Position numbers and translations under genes: made by a program
NCBI GenBank assembly: GCA_938008165.1
Contig: CALLLP010000034.1
Span: forward strand, 1 to 55,667
Length of the DNA: 55,667 bases
Direction: 5' to 3'
From: an uncultured Neomegalonema sp.
Lineage (GTDB): Bacteria > Pseudomonadota > Alphaproteobacteria > Rhodobacterales > Rhodobacteraceae
The notes under the pieces: model-generated
What the model was told of the DNA's origin: nothing
The model's database searches: none
The model's input: only the letters and a program-made list of their open reading frames with translations
Shown: piece by piece, positions 33,862 to 44,353 of the stretch
How the letters are laid out: each line of letters starts with the position of its first letter
How positions within the stretch are numbered: the stretch's first letter is position 1

Positions 33862-34656
33862 ATGTCCACCCTCATCGTCATTCCCGCCCGCTACAAATCG
33901 AGCCGTTATCCCGGCAAGCCGCTGGCGAGCCTGACCGGGGCGGGCGGCAGGGCGATGAGCCTGATCGAGCGAAGCTGGCGCGCGGCGATGGCGGTGAAGG
34001 GGGTCGATGCCGTCACGGTGGCCACGGATGACGAGCGCATCGCGGTGGCGGCGCGGGGCTTCGGGGCCGATGTCACGATGACCGCCGAAAGCTGTGCCAA
34101 TGGAACCGAGCGCTGTGTCGATGCCCTGCGCGTGCGGGGCGAGGAGCCGGATGTGGTGGTCAATCTTCAGGGCGATGCGCCGCTGACCCCGCCTTGGTTC
34201 GTCGAGGCATTGATCGCGGCGATGGCGGATGGTCCGGCGGTGGCCACGCCGGTTTTGCGATGCGATGCGCAGACCTATACCAATTTTGTCGAGGATCGCC
34301 GCGCGGGCCGGGTCGGGGGCACCACGGCGGTTTTCGGGGCGGATATGTCGGCGCTGTATTTCTCGAAGGAAGTCATCCCCTATCTGCCAAAGCCCCCCGC
34401 GCCGGGCGAGTCTGTGCCGGTGTTTCACCATGTCGGCCTCTACGCCTATACGCCGGAGGCTTTGCGCGCCTATGCGGCGGCGATTCCGGGGCCGTTGGAG
34501 GGGTTGGAGGGGCTGGAGCAATTGCGGTTTCTGGAAAACGGCATCCCGATCCGCTGTGTCGAAGTGGATGGACGGGGGCGGGTGTTTTGGGAGCTGAACA
34601 ACCCCGAAGACATCCCCCGTATCGAGGCGGCCTTGCGGGCGGAAGGGTTGGACTGA
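33862..34656 (+). CDS. kdsB: 3-deoxy-manno-octulosonate cytidylyltransferase
   Basis: KdsB activates KDO as CMP-KDO for lipopolysaccharide or capsule. The 264-residue product has the N-terminal nucleotide-binding motif IPARYKSSRYPGKPLA, the substrate loop VNLQGDAPL with the metal-binding Asp, and the C-terminal RFLENGIPIRCVEVDG and NNPEDIPRIEA. It is about 15 residues longer than E. coli KdsB, and DAP replaces the more common DEP at the metal site, so a related CMP-sugar synthetase specificity cannot be excluded. ATG 33862 has GGAG 9 bases upstream. It is monocistronic and convergent with the TPR gene. Confidence 0.85.
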   Translation: MSTLIVIPARYKSSRYPGKPLASLTGAGGRAMSLIERSWRAAMAVKGVDAVTVATDDERIAVAARGFGADVTMTAESCANGTERCVDALRVRGEEPDVVVNLQGDAPLTPPWFVEALIAAMADGPAVATPVLRCDAQTYTNFVEDRRAGRVGGTTAVFGADMSALYFSKEVIPYLPKPPAPGESVPVFHHVGLYAYTPEALRAYAAAIPGPLEGLEGLEQLRFLENGIPIRCVEVDGRGRVFWELNNPEDIPRIEAALRAEGLD

Positions 34657-34671
34657 CGCCGCAGCGTGCCG

Positions 34672-36303
34672 TCATAAGCCGGAAAGCCGGTCACGCAGGG
34701 CTTCGGCATCGGCAAGCTGGGGCGTGGCTTGAGCGATATAGGCTTCTGCCCCCGCCGCCCGAAAGACCGCCAAAGCCTGCGTCAAGGCCCCCACCGCAGC
34801 CTCCGCCCTCGCCACTTCGCCGGTGCGTGCGGCATAATGGGTTTGCAAGAGGCCGATATTCCCCTGAGTCATAGCCCAATTGAGAGGTACGCGCTCCCGC
34901 GTCCGTTCCTTGAGCGCCTCGTCAAAGGCATTTTGAGCATCGTCGAGACGCTCGGTGCCATCCTCGCGTGTTCCGAGGGCTTGAAGCGCATTCCCGAGAT
35001 TGTTCTGGGTCGTGGCCCAGTTGAGGGGCACGCGGTCGCGTGTTCGTTCTTCAAGAGCCGCCCGATAGGCGGTGACGGCCTGTTCGAGTCGGTCTGTTCC
35101 GGTCTCGCGTTCTCCATAAACATCAAGAGCGATGCCCAGATCGTTCAGGCTTGCTCCGCGTTGGTCGGCATTTTGGGCGCGGGTGATGGTGTCGCGGGCG
35201 AGGGCGATTGCGACCTCCAGATCGAAGGCGATCCCCTTGTCCCGGCCCCGCTCGTACCATTCGTCCTGTATAGTCCGCAGCGCTTCGAAAGGGTCGGCGG
35301 GGGCATCGAGGGTCAGGCGCTCCAACACATAGGTCGCCGCTTTTTCCGGGGCGTTGGTCAGGCGGGTCTGGGTGATGGCGCGGTCGAGAAGGCGGGCTGT
35401 GCCCGCGTCTTCTGCGGCGCGGCGCTCGGCCCGGTCGGCGAGTTCCCGCTCCAGCGCGTCGGTCGCCTCCCCCGTGCGCCCCGCATCGTTCAGCGCGGCC
35501 ACGCGGGCCAGAACGGCATCCACCGCCGCTCCGGTATTGCCGGGCAGGGCATCGGCCGCGCGCATCCGCGCCGCTTCCTCCAGCGCCGCTTCGATCCCCC
35601 GCAGGGCCGCCTCGAAATCATCCGGGTCGTCATCCAGATAGCGCCGGGCAACGCCCATCAACAGCCCTTCTCGCAGGCCCAGTCGATGCGACAGGGTGCT
35701 GGTTTCGCTCAACGCCCGGTCCAGCTTTCCCTCGATCCGGGCAAGGCGCGCCAGCTGCTCCTCATCGATATAGCTGCGCAGGATGTCGTAAAAGCCGGGC
35801 CGCTGGCGCAAAGTATCCCACAGGATCGCCACCACCGCGCGAAAGAACTGTGATTCCGGCGATTCGGGTTCCGCGAAATACCCCTCCGGGTCATGCTCCG
35901 GGGCGAGGGCATGCAGGCGCGCGGCGATCTGCGCCCCGTTCAGCCCCGCCTCGACGACCAGACCGCGCAGCGCGCCCCGCTCCGCCGTGATCGCCTCCAG
36001 CGTCGTTGTCAATGCCTGCTCCAGCGTGGCCCGCCGGGCGCTCGCCACGCGGCTATAGGCGTCTTCCGCCGACAGCCCTTCCTGTGCCGCTGCGATGCCC
36101 GCCCGGATATGGGCCGCGCAATCGTCGCGCTGACCCTCGCGCACCGTATCGATGATGGTCTTGCCGACCAACACCGCCCCCAGCGCAGGCAGGGCCACCG
36201 CCGCTCCGGCCACCGCCGCCGAAGCGCCGGTGGCAGCGGCAGGCACGGCACAGGCCGCGCCGATGCCGCTGAGAATCGTACCGATTCGTTCGAGATGTCC
36301 CAT
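34672..36303 (-). CDS. TPR-repeat protein with N-terminal hydrophobic segment
   Basis: The 543-residue product was not recognised as a named family. It begins with a small-residue hydrophobic stretch at about 9-50 (GIGAACAVPAAATG, AGAAVALPALGAVLVG), like a membrane-insertion or glycine-zipper segment. A helical middle region (about 60-330) follows, then C-terminal TPR units of about 50 residues with near-identical cores RVPLNWATTQNNLGNAL and RVPLNWAMTQGNIGLL, the type often joined to CHAT or STAND signalling proteins. No protease or NTPase motif was seen. ATG 36303 follows GGAGGGG; an ORF extension upstream is not credible. Its neighbours are kdsB and xerC, with no evident functional tie. Confidence 0.75.
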   Translation of the reverse strand: MGHLERIGTILSGIGAACAVPAAATGASAAVAGAAVALPALGAVLVGKTIIDTVREGQRDDCAAHIRAGIAAAQEGLSAEDAYSRVASARRATLEQALTTTLEAITAERGALRGLVVEAGLNGAQIAARLHALAPEHDPEGYFAEPESPESQFFRAVVAILWDTLRQRPGFYDILRSYIDEEQLARLARIEGKLDRALSETSTLSHRLGLREGLLMGVARRYLDDDPDDFEAALRGIEAALEEAARMRAADALPGNTGAAVDAVLARVAALNDAGRTGEATDALERELADRAERRAAEDAGTARLLDRAITQTRLTNAPEKAATYVLERLTLDAPADPFEALRTIQDEWYERGRDKGIAFDLEVAIALARDTITRAQNADQRGASLNDLGIALDVYGERETGTDRLEQAVTAYRAALEERTRDRVPLNWATTQNNLGNALQALGTREDGTERLDDAQNAFDEALKERTRERVPLNWAMTQGNIGLLQTHYAARTGEVARAEAAVGALTQALAVFRAAGAEAYIAQATPQLADAEALRDRLSGL

Positions 36304-36364
36304 ATCCGCCCCTCCGCCGCATGTCCTGTATGGAAAGGGATACGGGCAAGTGCAAGGGTGGCGA

Positions 36365-37270
36365 TTACAACGCCTTGGGATGCGCCTGTTCATAGGCCGC
36401 CAGCAGGCGCGTTTCATCCACCTCGGTATAGCGTTCGGTGCTCGACAGGCTCGCATGGCCCAGCAGCGTCTGGATCGCGCGCAGGTCGCCCCCCGCGCTC
36501 AGCAAATGAGTGGCGAAGGAATGGCGCAGGGCGTGGGGGGTCGCGCTATCGGGCAGGCCCATGGCCGCGCGGATCGTCTGCATCGCCCCGCTGACAAGGC
36601 GCGGGTTCAGCGCCCCCCCGCGCATTCCCACGAACAGTGGTCCCTCCTTCGTCAGCGGATGTGGGCAGGCGGCGACATAGGCATCGACGGCCTGCCGTGC
36701 GAGGGGGAGGACCGGGATCATCCGCTCCTTGTTACCCTTGCCGATGATCCGCAGCGCCTCGCCCATCGGCGCATCCGCCCCGCGCAGCGACAATGCCTCC
36801 GCCCGCCGCAATCCACAGCCATAGAGCAGCGTGAGAACCGCCGTATCGCGCAAGGCGATCCATTCATGCGCCGTGTCGAGACCCGTCATGGTCAGCACCG
36901 CCGCCGCATCTTTTTCGCTCAGGGGGCGGGGCAGGGGCTTTGGCGCGCGGGGACCACGGGCCGCGCGCACGACATCGGCGCGGATGCCATGGGTTTCGCT
37001 CGCATGGTGGTAAAAGCTTTTGACCGCCGAGAGCGCGCGTCCGACGCTGGCCTTGCCCAGACCCTCGCGCCGCAGATCGGCCATCCAACGGCGCATCTGC
37101 GATTGGGTCAATGCGCCCAGATCCTCGCCGGTCATCGCCTGCGGGTCGCCCATCGCCCGGATAAAGCGCCAGACATCCCGCGCATAGGCTTCGCGGGTTG
37201 CCGGGCTGGTGTTTCGCACGACAAGGGCGCGCATCCAGTCCTCGACGAGGGCGGATGCGGCGCGTGTCAA
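36365..37270 (-). CDS. xerC: Tyrosine recombinase XerC
   Basis: XerC works with XerD at dif to resolve chromosome dimers. The 301-residue product has the N-terminal SAM-like core-binding domain (about 5-90) and the catalytic domain with YGCGLRRAEALSL (Arg), HALRHSFATHLL (His-x-x-Arg), LGHASLSSTERYTEV (His and the nucleophile Tyr). A TTG at 37270 is preferred as start: it overlaps the DUF484 stop (TTGA) and has GGAG 5 bases upstream. An in-frame TTG at 37294 is less well placed. The DUF484-xerC pair is conserved in many proteobacteria. Confidence 0.93.
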   Translation of the reverse strand: MTRAASALVEDWMRALVVRNTSPATREAYARDVWRFIRAMGDPQAMTGEDLGALTQSQMRRWMADLRREGLGKASVGRALSAVKSFYHHASETHGIRADVVRAARGPRAPKPLPRPLSEKDAAAVLTMTGLDTAHEWIALRDTAVLTLLYGCGLRRAEALSLRGADAPMGEALRIIGKGNKERMIPVLPLARQAVDAYVAACPHPLTKEGPLFVGMRGGALNPRLVSGAMQTIRAAMGLPDSATPHALRHSFATHLLSAGGDLRAIQTLLGHASLSSTERYTEVDETRLLAAYEQAHPKAL

Positions 37271-38010
37271 ACGATCTCCGGTTCGTCCAGCCAATGCCGC
37301 ATGACCCGACTGACGGCACCACCCAGAAACACGAGCAGATCGCCGCCCTGTTCCTCGTGGAAGCGGTCAGAATCCCGCGCACCAAACAGCAGGATGCCGG
37401 GCTGTGAGCCGGGGCCGAAATCGAGCCGGACCAGCGCCTCCGATTCGATGTCGCCATCGGTATGCAGGGCGCGGGTCGGTTCCTCGACGGCGCGCAGGGA
37501 GACCCCCCACGGCGCGCCATGGAAAAACGCGTTCACCGATCCCGGCGCGATGGGGCAGAGCGTGCCGATATCGCCCGCGCGCTCGGCATCCTTGGCCGGG
37601 GGTGTCTCGACACACAGGCGCACCGAATCGACGACAAGCAATTCGCCGAACTGGCTGCCGACGATATGGATAAAATCCTGAAAGCTGGGGGCTTCCAGCA
37701 TATGCAGGATCGCATCATTGACCTGATTCATCGAAACGAGATTGGCCTCGGCTGCATCGAGCATCTCCTCACGCTCGATTTCGACCGCGCGCAATCGTTC
37801 GCGCATGCGCGCCATCACGGCGGTTTGCAGGCTTACGACATTGTTGCCATAGCGCTGCCCGGCCAATTCGACCAGTTTTGCGGAGACCTCGGCATCGTCA
37901 AGGACGACTGCGGGGTTTTCGAGAATGTAATTTCGCACAGCATTACGTCCCAGTTTCGCGCGCCGTGGCGCCCGGTCCAGTGCTTCGCTGCCCGTTCCGT
38001 CTGTCGACAT
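37267..38010 (-). CDS. DUF484 family protein
   Basis: The 247-residue product has an N-terminal helical segment (NYILENPAVVLDDAEV) and a GAF-like fold, with the region SQFGELLVVDSVRLCVE and the C-terminal LDFGPGSQPGILLFGARDSDRF that mark DUF484. These proteins sit directly upstream of xerC in many genomes and are suspected to be GAF-type sensors, but no biochemical role is known. ATG 38010 has GAGG nearby; the stop overlaps the xerC start. A predicted coiled coil at about 55-85 precedes the GAF part. Confidence 0.9.
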   Translation of the reverse strand: MSTDGTGSEALDRAPRRAKLGRNAVRNYILENPAVVLDDAEVSAKLVELAGQRYGNNVVSLQTAVMARMRERLRAVEIEREEMLDAAEANLVSMNQVNDAILHMLEAPSFQDFIHIVGSQFGELLVVDSVRLCVETPPAKDAERAGDIGTLCPIAPGSVNAFFHGAPWGVSLRAVEEPTRALHTDGDIESEALVRLDFGPGSQPGILLFGARDSDRFHEEQGGDLLVFLGGAVSRVMRHWLDEPEIV

Positions 38011-38066
38011 GCCTCGATCCCTCGTTTTTATCGTTATGTTCAGTGTCCTGCCAGCCGTCCCCTTTT

Positions 38067-38720
38067 CTAGAGGATCGATTGCCCGGTTTTTGCCCAGTCT
38101 TTCAAAAACGCTTCCAGACCTTTATCCGTCAGCGGATGTTTTGCAAGGGCGTACAGTGTAGCCGGAGGCAGGGTGGCGACATCGGCCCCGGCCAGCGCGC
38201 TGTCCTTGACGTGGTTCACGGTGCGGATCGAAGCGGCGAGAATCTGCGTTTCGAACAGATAATTGTCGTAGATGGCGCGGATCTCCTCGATCAGCTCCAT
38301 TCCGTTGATGCCCATGTCGTCGAGTCGTCCGATGAAGGGCGAGATATACGTCGCCCCCGCCTTGGCCGCGAGCAGTGCCTGATTGGCCGAAAAGCACAAG
38401 GTGACATTCGTTTGATGGCCCGCATCCACCAGCGCACGGCAGGCGACCAGCCCGTCGAAGGTAAGCGGCAGTTTGATGCAGACATTGCCTGCGATCTTTG
38501 CCAGTTCACGGCCCTCGTCGATCATTGCCGCGCTTTGTGTCGCGGTGACTTCCGCACTGACCGGCCCGTCCACCACGTCACAGATTTCAGCGACCACTTC
38601 CTTGAAATCACGCCCGGATTTGGCGATGAGCGAGGGGTTCGTCGTAACCCCGTCCACAAGGCCGGAGGGCGCAAGTGCCCGGATTTCGTCGATCTCTGCG
38701 GTGTCGATAAAGAACTTCAC
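38067..38720 (-). CDS. Transaldolase / fructose-6-phosphate aldolase, TalC-Fsa type
   Basis: The 217-residue product is a small class I aldolase of the transaldolase subfamily 3B. It starts [12 protein letters not shown], has [13 protein letters not shown], and carries the Schiff-base lysine in NVCIKLPLT (Lys83), with SPFIGRLDD later. The short length is typical of Fsa/TalC. The start is GTG 38720 with AGGA about 11 bases upstream; the open frame extends to 38870, but the family N-terminus begins at the GTG. In the pentose phosphate pathway it would act as transaldolase; the Fsa versus Tal assignment needs the residue at the Phe/Glu discriminating position, which was not resolved. Confidence 0.93.
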   Translation of the reverse strand: MKFFIDTAEIDEIRALAPSGLVDGVTTNPSLIAKSGRDFKEVVAEICDVVDGPVSAEVTATQSAAMIDEGRELAKIAGNVCIKLPLTFDGLVACRALVDAGHQTNVTLCFSANQALLAAKAGATYISPFIGRLDDMGINGMELIEEIRAIYDNYLFETQILAASIRTVNHVKDSALAGADVATLPPATLYALAKHPLTDKGLEAFLKDWAKTGQSIL

Positions 38721-38885
38721 GGGCGCATTCCTGAAAGGATTTGTTAGGGTTACCCGAAACGATACCGGAAAAGTGATTCGGTGGCCATAGGGGACAGGAC
38801 GCTTGCGGAGATATTTGTTCGCTTGCGTGTATGTGGCCATTTTGTTCTTATGTGACACGCCTTTCGGCAACCCGGATTACAGCCT

Positions 38886-41069
38886 TTGCCCAGCGATCTC
38901 TTTACCGACCCTGATGCCCGCCCCTATGCCGTCATGGTGCCTTTGCCCTTGCCCGGCCCGCTGGATTATCTGAGCGCAGAGCCGCTGATGCCGGGGGATT
39001 ATGTCGCTGTCACCGTATCGGGCCGCGAGACGGTGGGGGTCGTGTGGGGGGCGGGGACGGGGGAGGCCGGGACGCTGAAATCTGTCCTGCGCCGCCTCGA
39101 TCTGCCGCCCATGCCGGAGGCGATGCGGGGGCTGATCGACCGGGCGGCGCGCTATACCCTGACGCCGCCGGGCATGATGCTACGACAGGCGACCCGCGCG
39201 CCGGGATTGCTGGAGCCGGAAACGCCCCGCGCCGTGCTCCTGCGCGCGGAGGCGATGCCGGAAAAAATGACCGAAGCGCGCCGCCGGATTCTTGATGTGG
39301 CCAGCGGGTCGCCGGGTCTTTCCGCCGCTGATTTGGCGCGGGAAGCGGGGGTATCGCCGGGGGTGGTTAAGGGATTGGTCGAGATCGGCGCGCTCGATGT
39401 GCATCACGCGCCGCAGTATCGCCCTCCACCCATACTGGACCCCGGCTATCGCATACCGCATCTCAATGCCGAGCAATCGGAGGCGAGCGGGGCGATTGCC
39501 GAGTCGATCGCGGCGCAGACATTTCAGGCGCTGCTTCTTGATGGCGTGACCGGATCGGGCAAGACCGAGACCTATCTGGAGGCGGTCGCCGCATGTATCC
39601 GCGCGGGCAGGCAGGCGCTGATTTTGCTGCCTGAGATCGCCCTGACCGCCGATTTTATCCGCCGGATGCGCGAACGCTTTGGCGCGCCCCCGGTCGAGTG
39701 GCATTCCGGCGTCACCCCCGCCGCCCGCCGACGGGCATGGAAATCCGTCGCGCGGGGGCAGGCGCAGGTGGTGGCGGGGGCGCGGTCGGCGCTGTTTCTG
39801 CCCTTTTCGGATCTGGCCCTGATCGTCGTGGATGAGGAACATGACCAGAGCTACAAACAAGATGACATCGTGCACTATCAGGCCCGCGACATGGCCGTCC
39901 TGCGCGCAGCACAGGAAGGATGCACCGCCGTTCTCGCATCGGCCACGCCGTCGCTGGAAAGCTGGGTCAATGCCGAGAGCGGCAAATATCGCCGCTTGAC
40001 CTTGCGCGAGCGCCACGGCCCCGCGATCCTGCCCTTTCTCAGCGCCATCGACCTGCGCGCCGATCCGCCCGAAAAGGGCATGTGGCTTTCGCCCGAACTC
40101 GTCGCGGCCACCCGCGATGCCATCGCGCGGGGCGAGCAGGCGCTCTATTTCCTGAACCGTCGCGGCTATGCCCCGCTGACGCTGTGCCGCAAATGCGGAT
40201 GGCGGGCGGGATGTACGCAGTGTTCGGCATGGCTGGTCGAACATCGGGTGCGGGGGACGCTACTCTGCCATCAATGCGGCTGGCGCGAGCCGTTTCCGCG
40301 CGCCTGCCCCGAATGCGGGGGCACCGAGACACTGGCGGCATGTGGCCCCGGCGTGGAGCGAATCGCCGAAGAAGCGCGCGAGCGGTTTCCGCTGGCCCGC
40401 GTCGAAATCCTGTCGAGCGACCAGACCCCCGATCCCCGCGCCCTACAGGATCAAATCAAGAATATCGCCGATGGGGGTGCGGATCTTATCGTCGGCACAC
40501 AGATCGTTGCCAAGGGGCATAACTTCCCCCTTTTGACGCTGGTGGGGGTGGTCGATGCCGATCTGGGGCTGGCGGGGGGAGATCTGCGCGCGGCCGAGCG
40601 TACTTTTCAACTGCTCAATCAGGTCGCGGGACGGGCGGGTAGGGCAGAGCGCCCCGGCCGGGCCATGCTTCAGACGTCGATGCCGGATCATCCGGTTCTG
40701 CGGGCGATTCTGGAAGGCGATTCCCAACGCTTCCGGGCACGACTCGCAGATGAGCGCCAGCAGGCCCGCATGCCGCCCTTTACCCGGTTGATTGCCGTGA
40801 TCGTTCAGGGTGAGGACGAGGAAAAGGTATGGTCGGTCTCCCGCGCGCTCGCCGCCGCCGGGGATGGGTTGAACGCCGCCGGGGTCGATATTTTCGGCCC
40901 TGCGCCCGCGCCCTATGCCATGCTGCGCGGCAAGTATCGGGTCAGGATGCTGCTGCGGATGGGTCGTGGGGTCGATCATGCGCGCTTCGTGCCCGAATGG
41001 CGGGCGCGGGTCAGTGTTCCATCAGGGATTCGGGTCGTGTTCGATGTCGATCCTTATTCTTTCCTGTAG
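38886..41069 (+). CDS. priA: Primosomal replication protein N' (helicase PriA)
   Basis: PriA recognises stalled forks and reloads the replisome. The 727-residue product has an N-terminal 3'-DNA-binding domain (1-100), a winged helix, Walker A GVTGSGKT at 220-227, DEEH at 316-319, and a zinc-binding region at about 430-485 with cysteines in CRKCGWRAGC, CHQCGW and ACPECGG. The best start is a TTG at 38886; the next in-frame ATG (38934) would delete part of the conserved N-terminus, and no strong Shine-Dalgarno sequence is seen for either. It diverges from the transaldolase gene. Confidence 0.94.
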   Translation: MPSDLFTDPDARPYAVMVPLPLPGPLDYLSAEPLMPGDYVAVTVSGRETVGVVWGAGTGEAGTLKSVLRRLDLPPMPEAMRGLIDRAARYTLTPPGMMLRQATRAPGLLEPETPRAVLLRAEAMPEKMTEARRRILDVASGSPGLSAADLAREAGVSPGVVKGLVEIGALDVHHAPQYRPPPILDPGYRIPHLNAEQSEASGAIAESIAAQTFQALLLDGVTGSGKTETYLEAVAACIRAGRQALILLPEIALTADFIRRMRERFGAPPVEWHSGVTPAARRRAWKSVARGQAQVVAGARSALFLPFSDLALIVVDEEHDQSYKQDDIVHYQARDMAVLRAAQEGCTAVLASATPSLESWVNAESGKYRRLTLRERHGPAILPFLSAIDLRADPPEKGMWLSPELVAATRDAIARGEQALYFLNRRGYAPLTLCRKCGWRAGCTQCSAWLVEHRVRGTLLCHQCGWREPFPRACPECGGTETLAACGPGVERIAEEARERFPLARVEILSSDQTPDPRALQDQIKNIADGGADLIVGTQIVAKGHNFPLLTLVGVVDADLGLAGGDLRAAERTFQLLNQVAGRAGRAERPGRAMLQTSMPDHPVLRAILEGDSQRFRARLADERQQARMPPFTRLIAVIVQGEDEEKVWSVSRALAAAGDGLNAAGVDIFGPAPAPYAMLRGKYRVRMLLRMGRGVDHARFVPEWRARVSVPSGIRVVFDVDPYSFL

Positions 41070-41075
41070 GGGGCT

Positions 41076-41930
41076 TCAGGACTGTCGCGGCATTGCGGCG
41101 ACGCCGACGATGACCAGCAACAGGAATGCGGAGGCCAGCCCCAGCAACAATCCACCTTTGCTCTTGCTCGGCTGGCCGGTGGCCGCCTGAGCCTCCCGAT
41201 TGGTCAGGGTGGCGATGGTCTGTAGAATGCGCGTTTCGCTGTTGACGATTTTGCGCTTTGCGCGCTTGAAGTGATCCGACGCGATAAAGCTCGCCCAGCC
41301 ATCGCCGCTCATCAGACCATCGAAAGCCGACAGACCTGCCCCTTGGGTCCGGGTGATTCCGGGTAATGCGCCGAGCGAGACTGTCTGGCGGCGCTCGAAC
41401 GGTTCGGAATTGGCTCGTTCATGAGTCGCCTTGGCCTGCGCCAGCTCCTTCTGAAGCTCGGCTTTGAGGGTAGCGGCGGCGATTCTCTCTTTATCGAGGA
41501 GAATCGCGTCGGTGGGGCGCTCGTCGCTTACGTCGTTCAGGACTCTGCTGAGAATCGAGCGGGTCTCGCCCTTCAATGCCCGCTTATCCATCGCCGCCGT
41601 CTCGACGCTGTGGCCGCTGTTCGGGCGCGTTGTTCTCTCGGCGGGGGGCGGGCTGTCGGTGTGATCTGCTGCATAGTTGACGGTGACATCGCTCCACACC
41701 TTGCCAAAGATCGATTTCGCTTTGGCCTTCATGGGCATGGGCGCGGAAACCGGGGCGTGGGCAGGCCCATCCGCCTCTGACCGGGCGTCTTCGAAGGGCT
41801 GTGACAAGGTGTGCTTCATACCGAAATCGTCGTCTTCGATGGTCAGCATTGTCGCGTTGGCCCCGCTGGATGCCGCCATCAGCGTGATGAGAATGCCGAA
41901 CAATGCAGTCGCTATCTTGACCCAGTTCAT
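41076..41930 (-). CDS. Unknown protein with signal segment and C-terminal anchor
   Basis: The 284-residue product was not recognised. It has an N-terminal signal-like segment (about 3-25, IATALFGILITLMAASSGANA), a long polar, charged middle with a coiled-coil-like stretch (about 140-175, AATLKAELQKELAQAKA), and one C-terminal membrane helix (about 260-281). The two hydrophobic ends flank a probably periplasmic body. ATG 41930 is chosen for GGAGGGG 7 bases upstream. It converges on priA (6 bp gap) and diverges from the atp operon; nothing suggests a functional link to ATP synthase. Confidence 0.7.
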   Translation of the reverse strand: MNWVKIATALFGILITLMAASSGANATMLTIEDDDFGMKHTLSQPFEDARSEADGPAHAPVSAPMPMKAKAKSIFGKVWSDVTVNYAADHTDSPPPAERTTRPNSGHSVETAAMDKRALKGETRSILSRVLNDVSDERPTDAILLDKERIAAATLKAELQKELAQAKATHERANSEPFERRQTVSLGALPGITRTQGAGLSAFDGLMSGDGWASFIASDHFKRAKRKIVNSETRILQTIATLTNREAQAATGQPSKSKGGLLLGLASAFLLLVIVGVAAMPRQS

Positions 41931-42019
41931 CGCCCCTCCACACGCCCGATACGGCTCGCAAACTTCCAATTGCGCTTTATGCAGCAAGAAACATGCTAGT
42001 TTCTAAAGAGGATGAAAAA

Positions 42020-42154
42020 ATGCAGCCATTGGAAGCTGCGACCGAAAGACTGCAAGAATCGGGCTTGGGCGTATTGTCATCGCCGTTCGGGCTGTGCTAC
42101 TCGTCCGCGCGGCTGCTGGACAGAGTGGCCCATGCGTTGTTCCGAAACCTTTGA
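42020..42154 (+). CDS. Possible 44-residue ORF upstream of atpH
   Basis: An ATG at 42020 with AAAGAGG (42005-42011) 8 bases before it opens a 44-codon frame that stops 11 bases before the atpH start. The peptide would begin MQPLEAATERLQ and end DRVAHALFRNL, and looks amphipathic. A second overlapping frame from 42012 is also open, so chance is not excluded. If translated it could set the rate of atpH translation. No family was recognised. Confidence 0.25.
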   Translation: MQPLEAATERLQESGLGVLSSPFGLCYSSARLLDRVAHALFRNL

Positions 42155-42165
42155 ATGAGGTCGCC

Positions 42166-42720
42166 TTGTCGTCAGCCGCTTCGCTTTCCGGTGCGTCCGG
42201 TCGCTACGCCTCCGCGATTTTCGATCTCGCGAAGTCGTCCGGGTCGCTCGATGCCGTCGCTTCCGAGTTCGAAACACTTGGTGGTGTCCTGAAGGACAAT
42301 GCCGGACTGGCCGATGTAATCGCCAGCCCTGCTTACTCGCGTAGCCAACAGGGGGCCGTCATGGCTCAGGTTGGCGAGAAACTCGGAACATCTGACCTGA
42401 CGCGCAAATTCGTCGGATTGATGGCACAGAAAGGGCGGCTCGCGCTGCTCCCCGAAGCGATGAAGGGGTTTACGGCCCTTTTGGCCGAGGAGCGTGGCGA
42501 GGAAACGGCGGAGGTCATCTCGGCCAAGCCGCTCAGCGACATGCAGCGCGATGCCCTTGCGCAAAATCTGAAATCTTCCTTCGGTAAGGATGTAAAGATC
42601 GACGCCCATGTCGATCCGTCCTTGCTGGGGGGTCTTATCGTTAAAGTCGGCAGCAAGATGGTCGATGCTTCGCTCAAGTCGAAGCTCGAACGCCTCGAAC
42701 TCGCCATGAAAGAACACTGA
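42166..42720 (+). CDS. atpH: ATP synthase F1 subunit delta
   Basis: Subunit delta is the peripheral-stalk protein joining F1 to subunit b. The 184-residue product has the N-terminal helical domain (ASGRYASAIFDLAKSSG and later LVGLMAQKGRLALLPEA-type pattern) and the C-terminal motif DPSLLGGLIVKVGSKMVDAS. The start is a TTG at 42166, five bases after GAGG, and no ATG or GTG lies nearby; upstream in-frame codons give atypical residues. It is the first gene of atpHAGDC; Fo genes are not in this window, which is the usual split in Rhodobacterales. Confidence 0.94.
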   Translation: MSSAASLSGASGRYASAIFDLAKSSGSLDAVASEFETLGGVLKDNAGLADVIASPAYSRSQQGAVMAQVGEKLGTSDLTRKFVGLMAQKGRLALLPEAMKGFTALLAEERGEETAEVISAKPLSDMQRDALAQNLKSSFGKDVKIDAHVDPSLLGGLIVKVGSKMVDASLKSKLERLELAMKEH

Positions 42721-44283
<1,563 letters not shown>

Positions 44284-44353
44284 TCGACCTCCTTCGGCAT
44301 GGCCCTTTGCTACCGGGCCATGCCTCCTCGTGACGAAATCGGAGTGACGGCCC

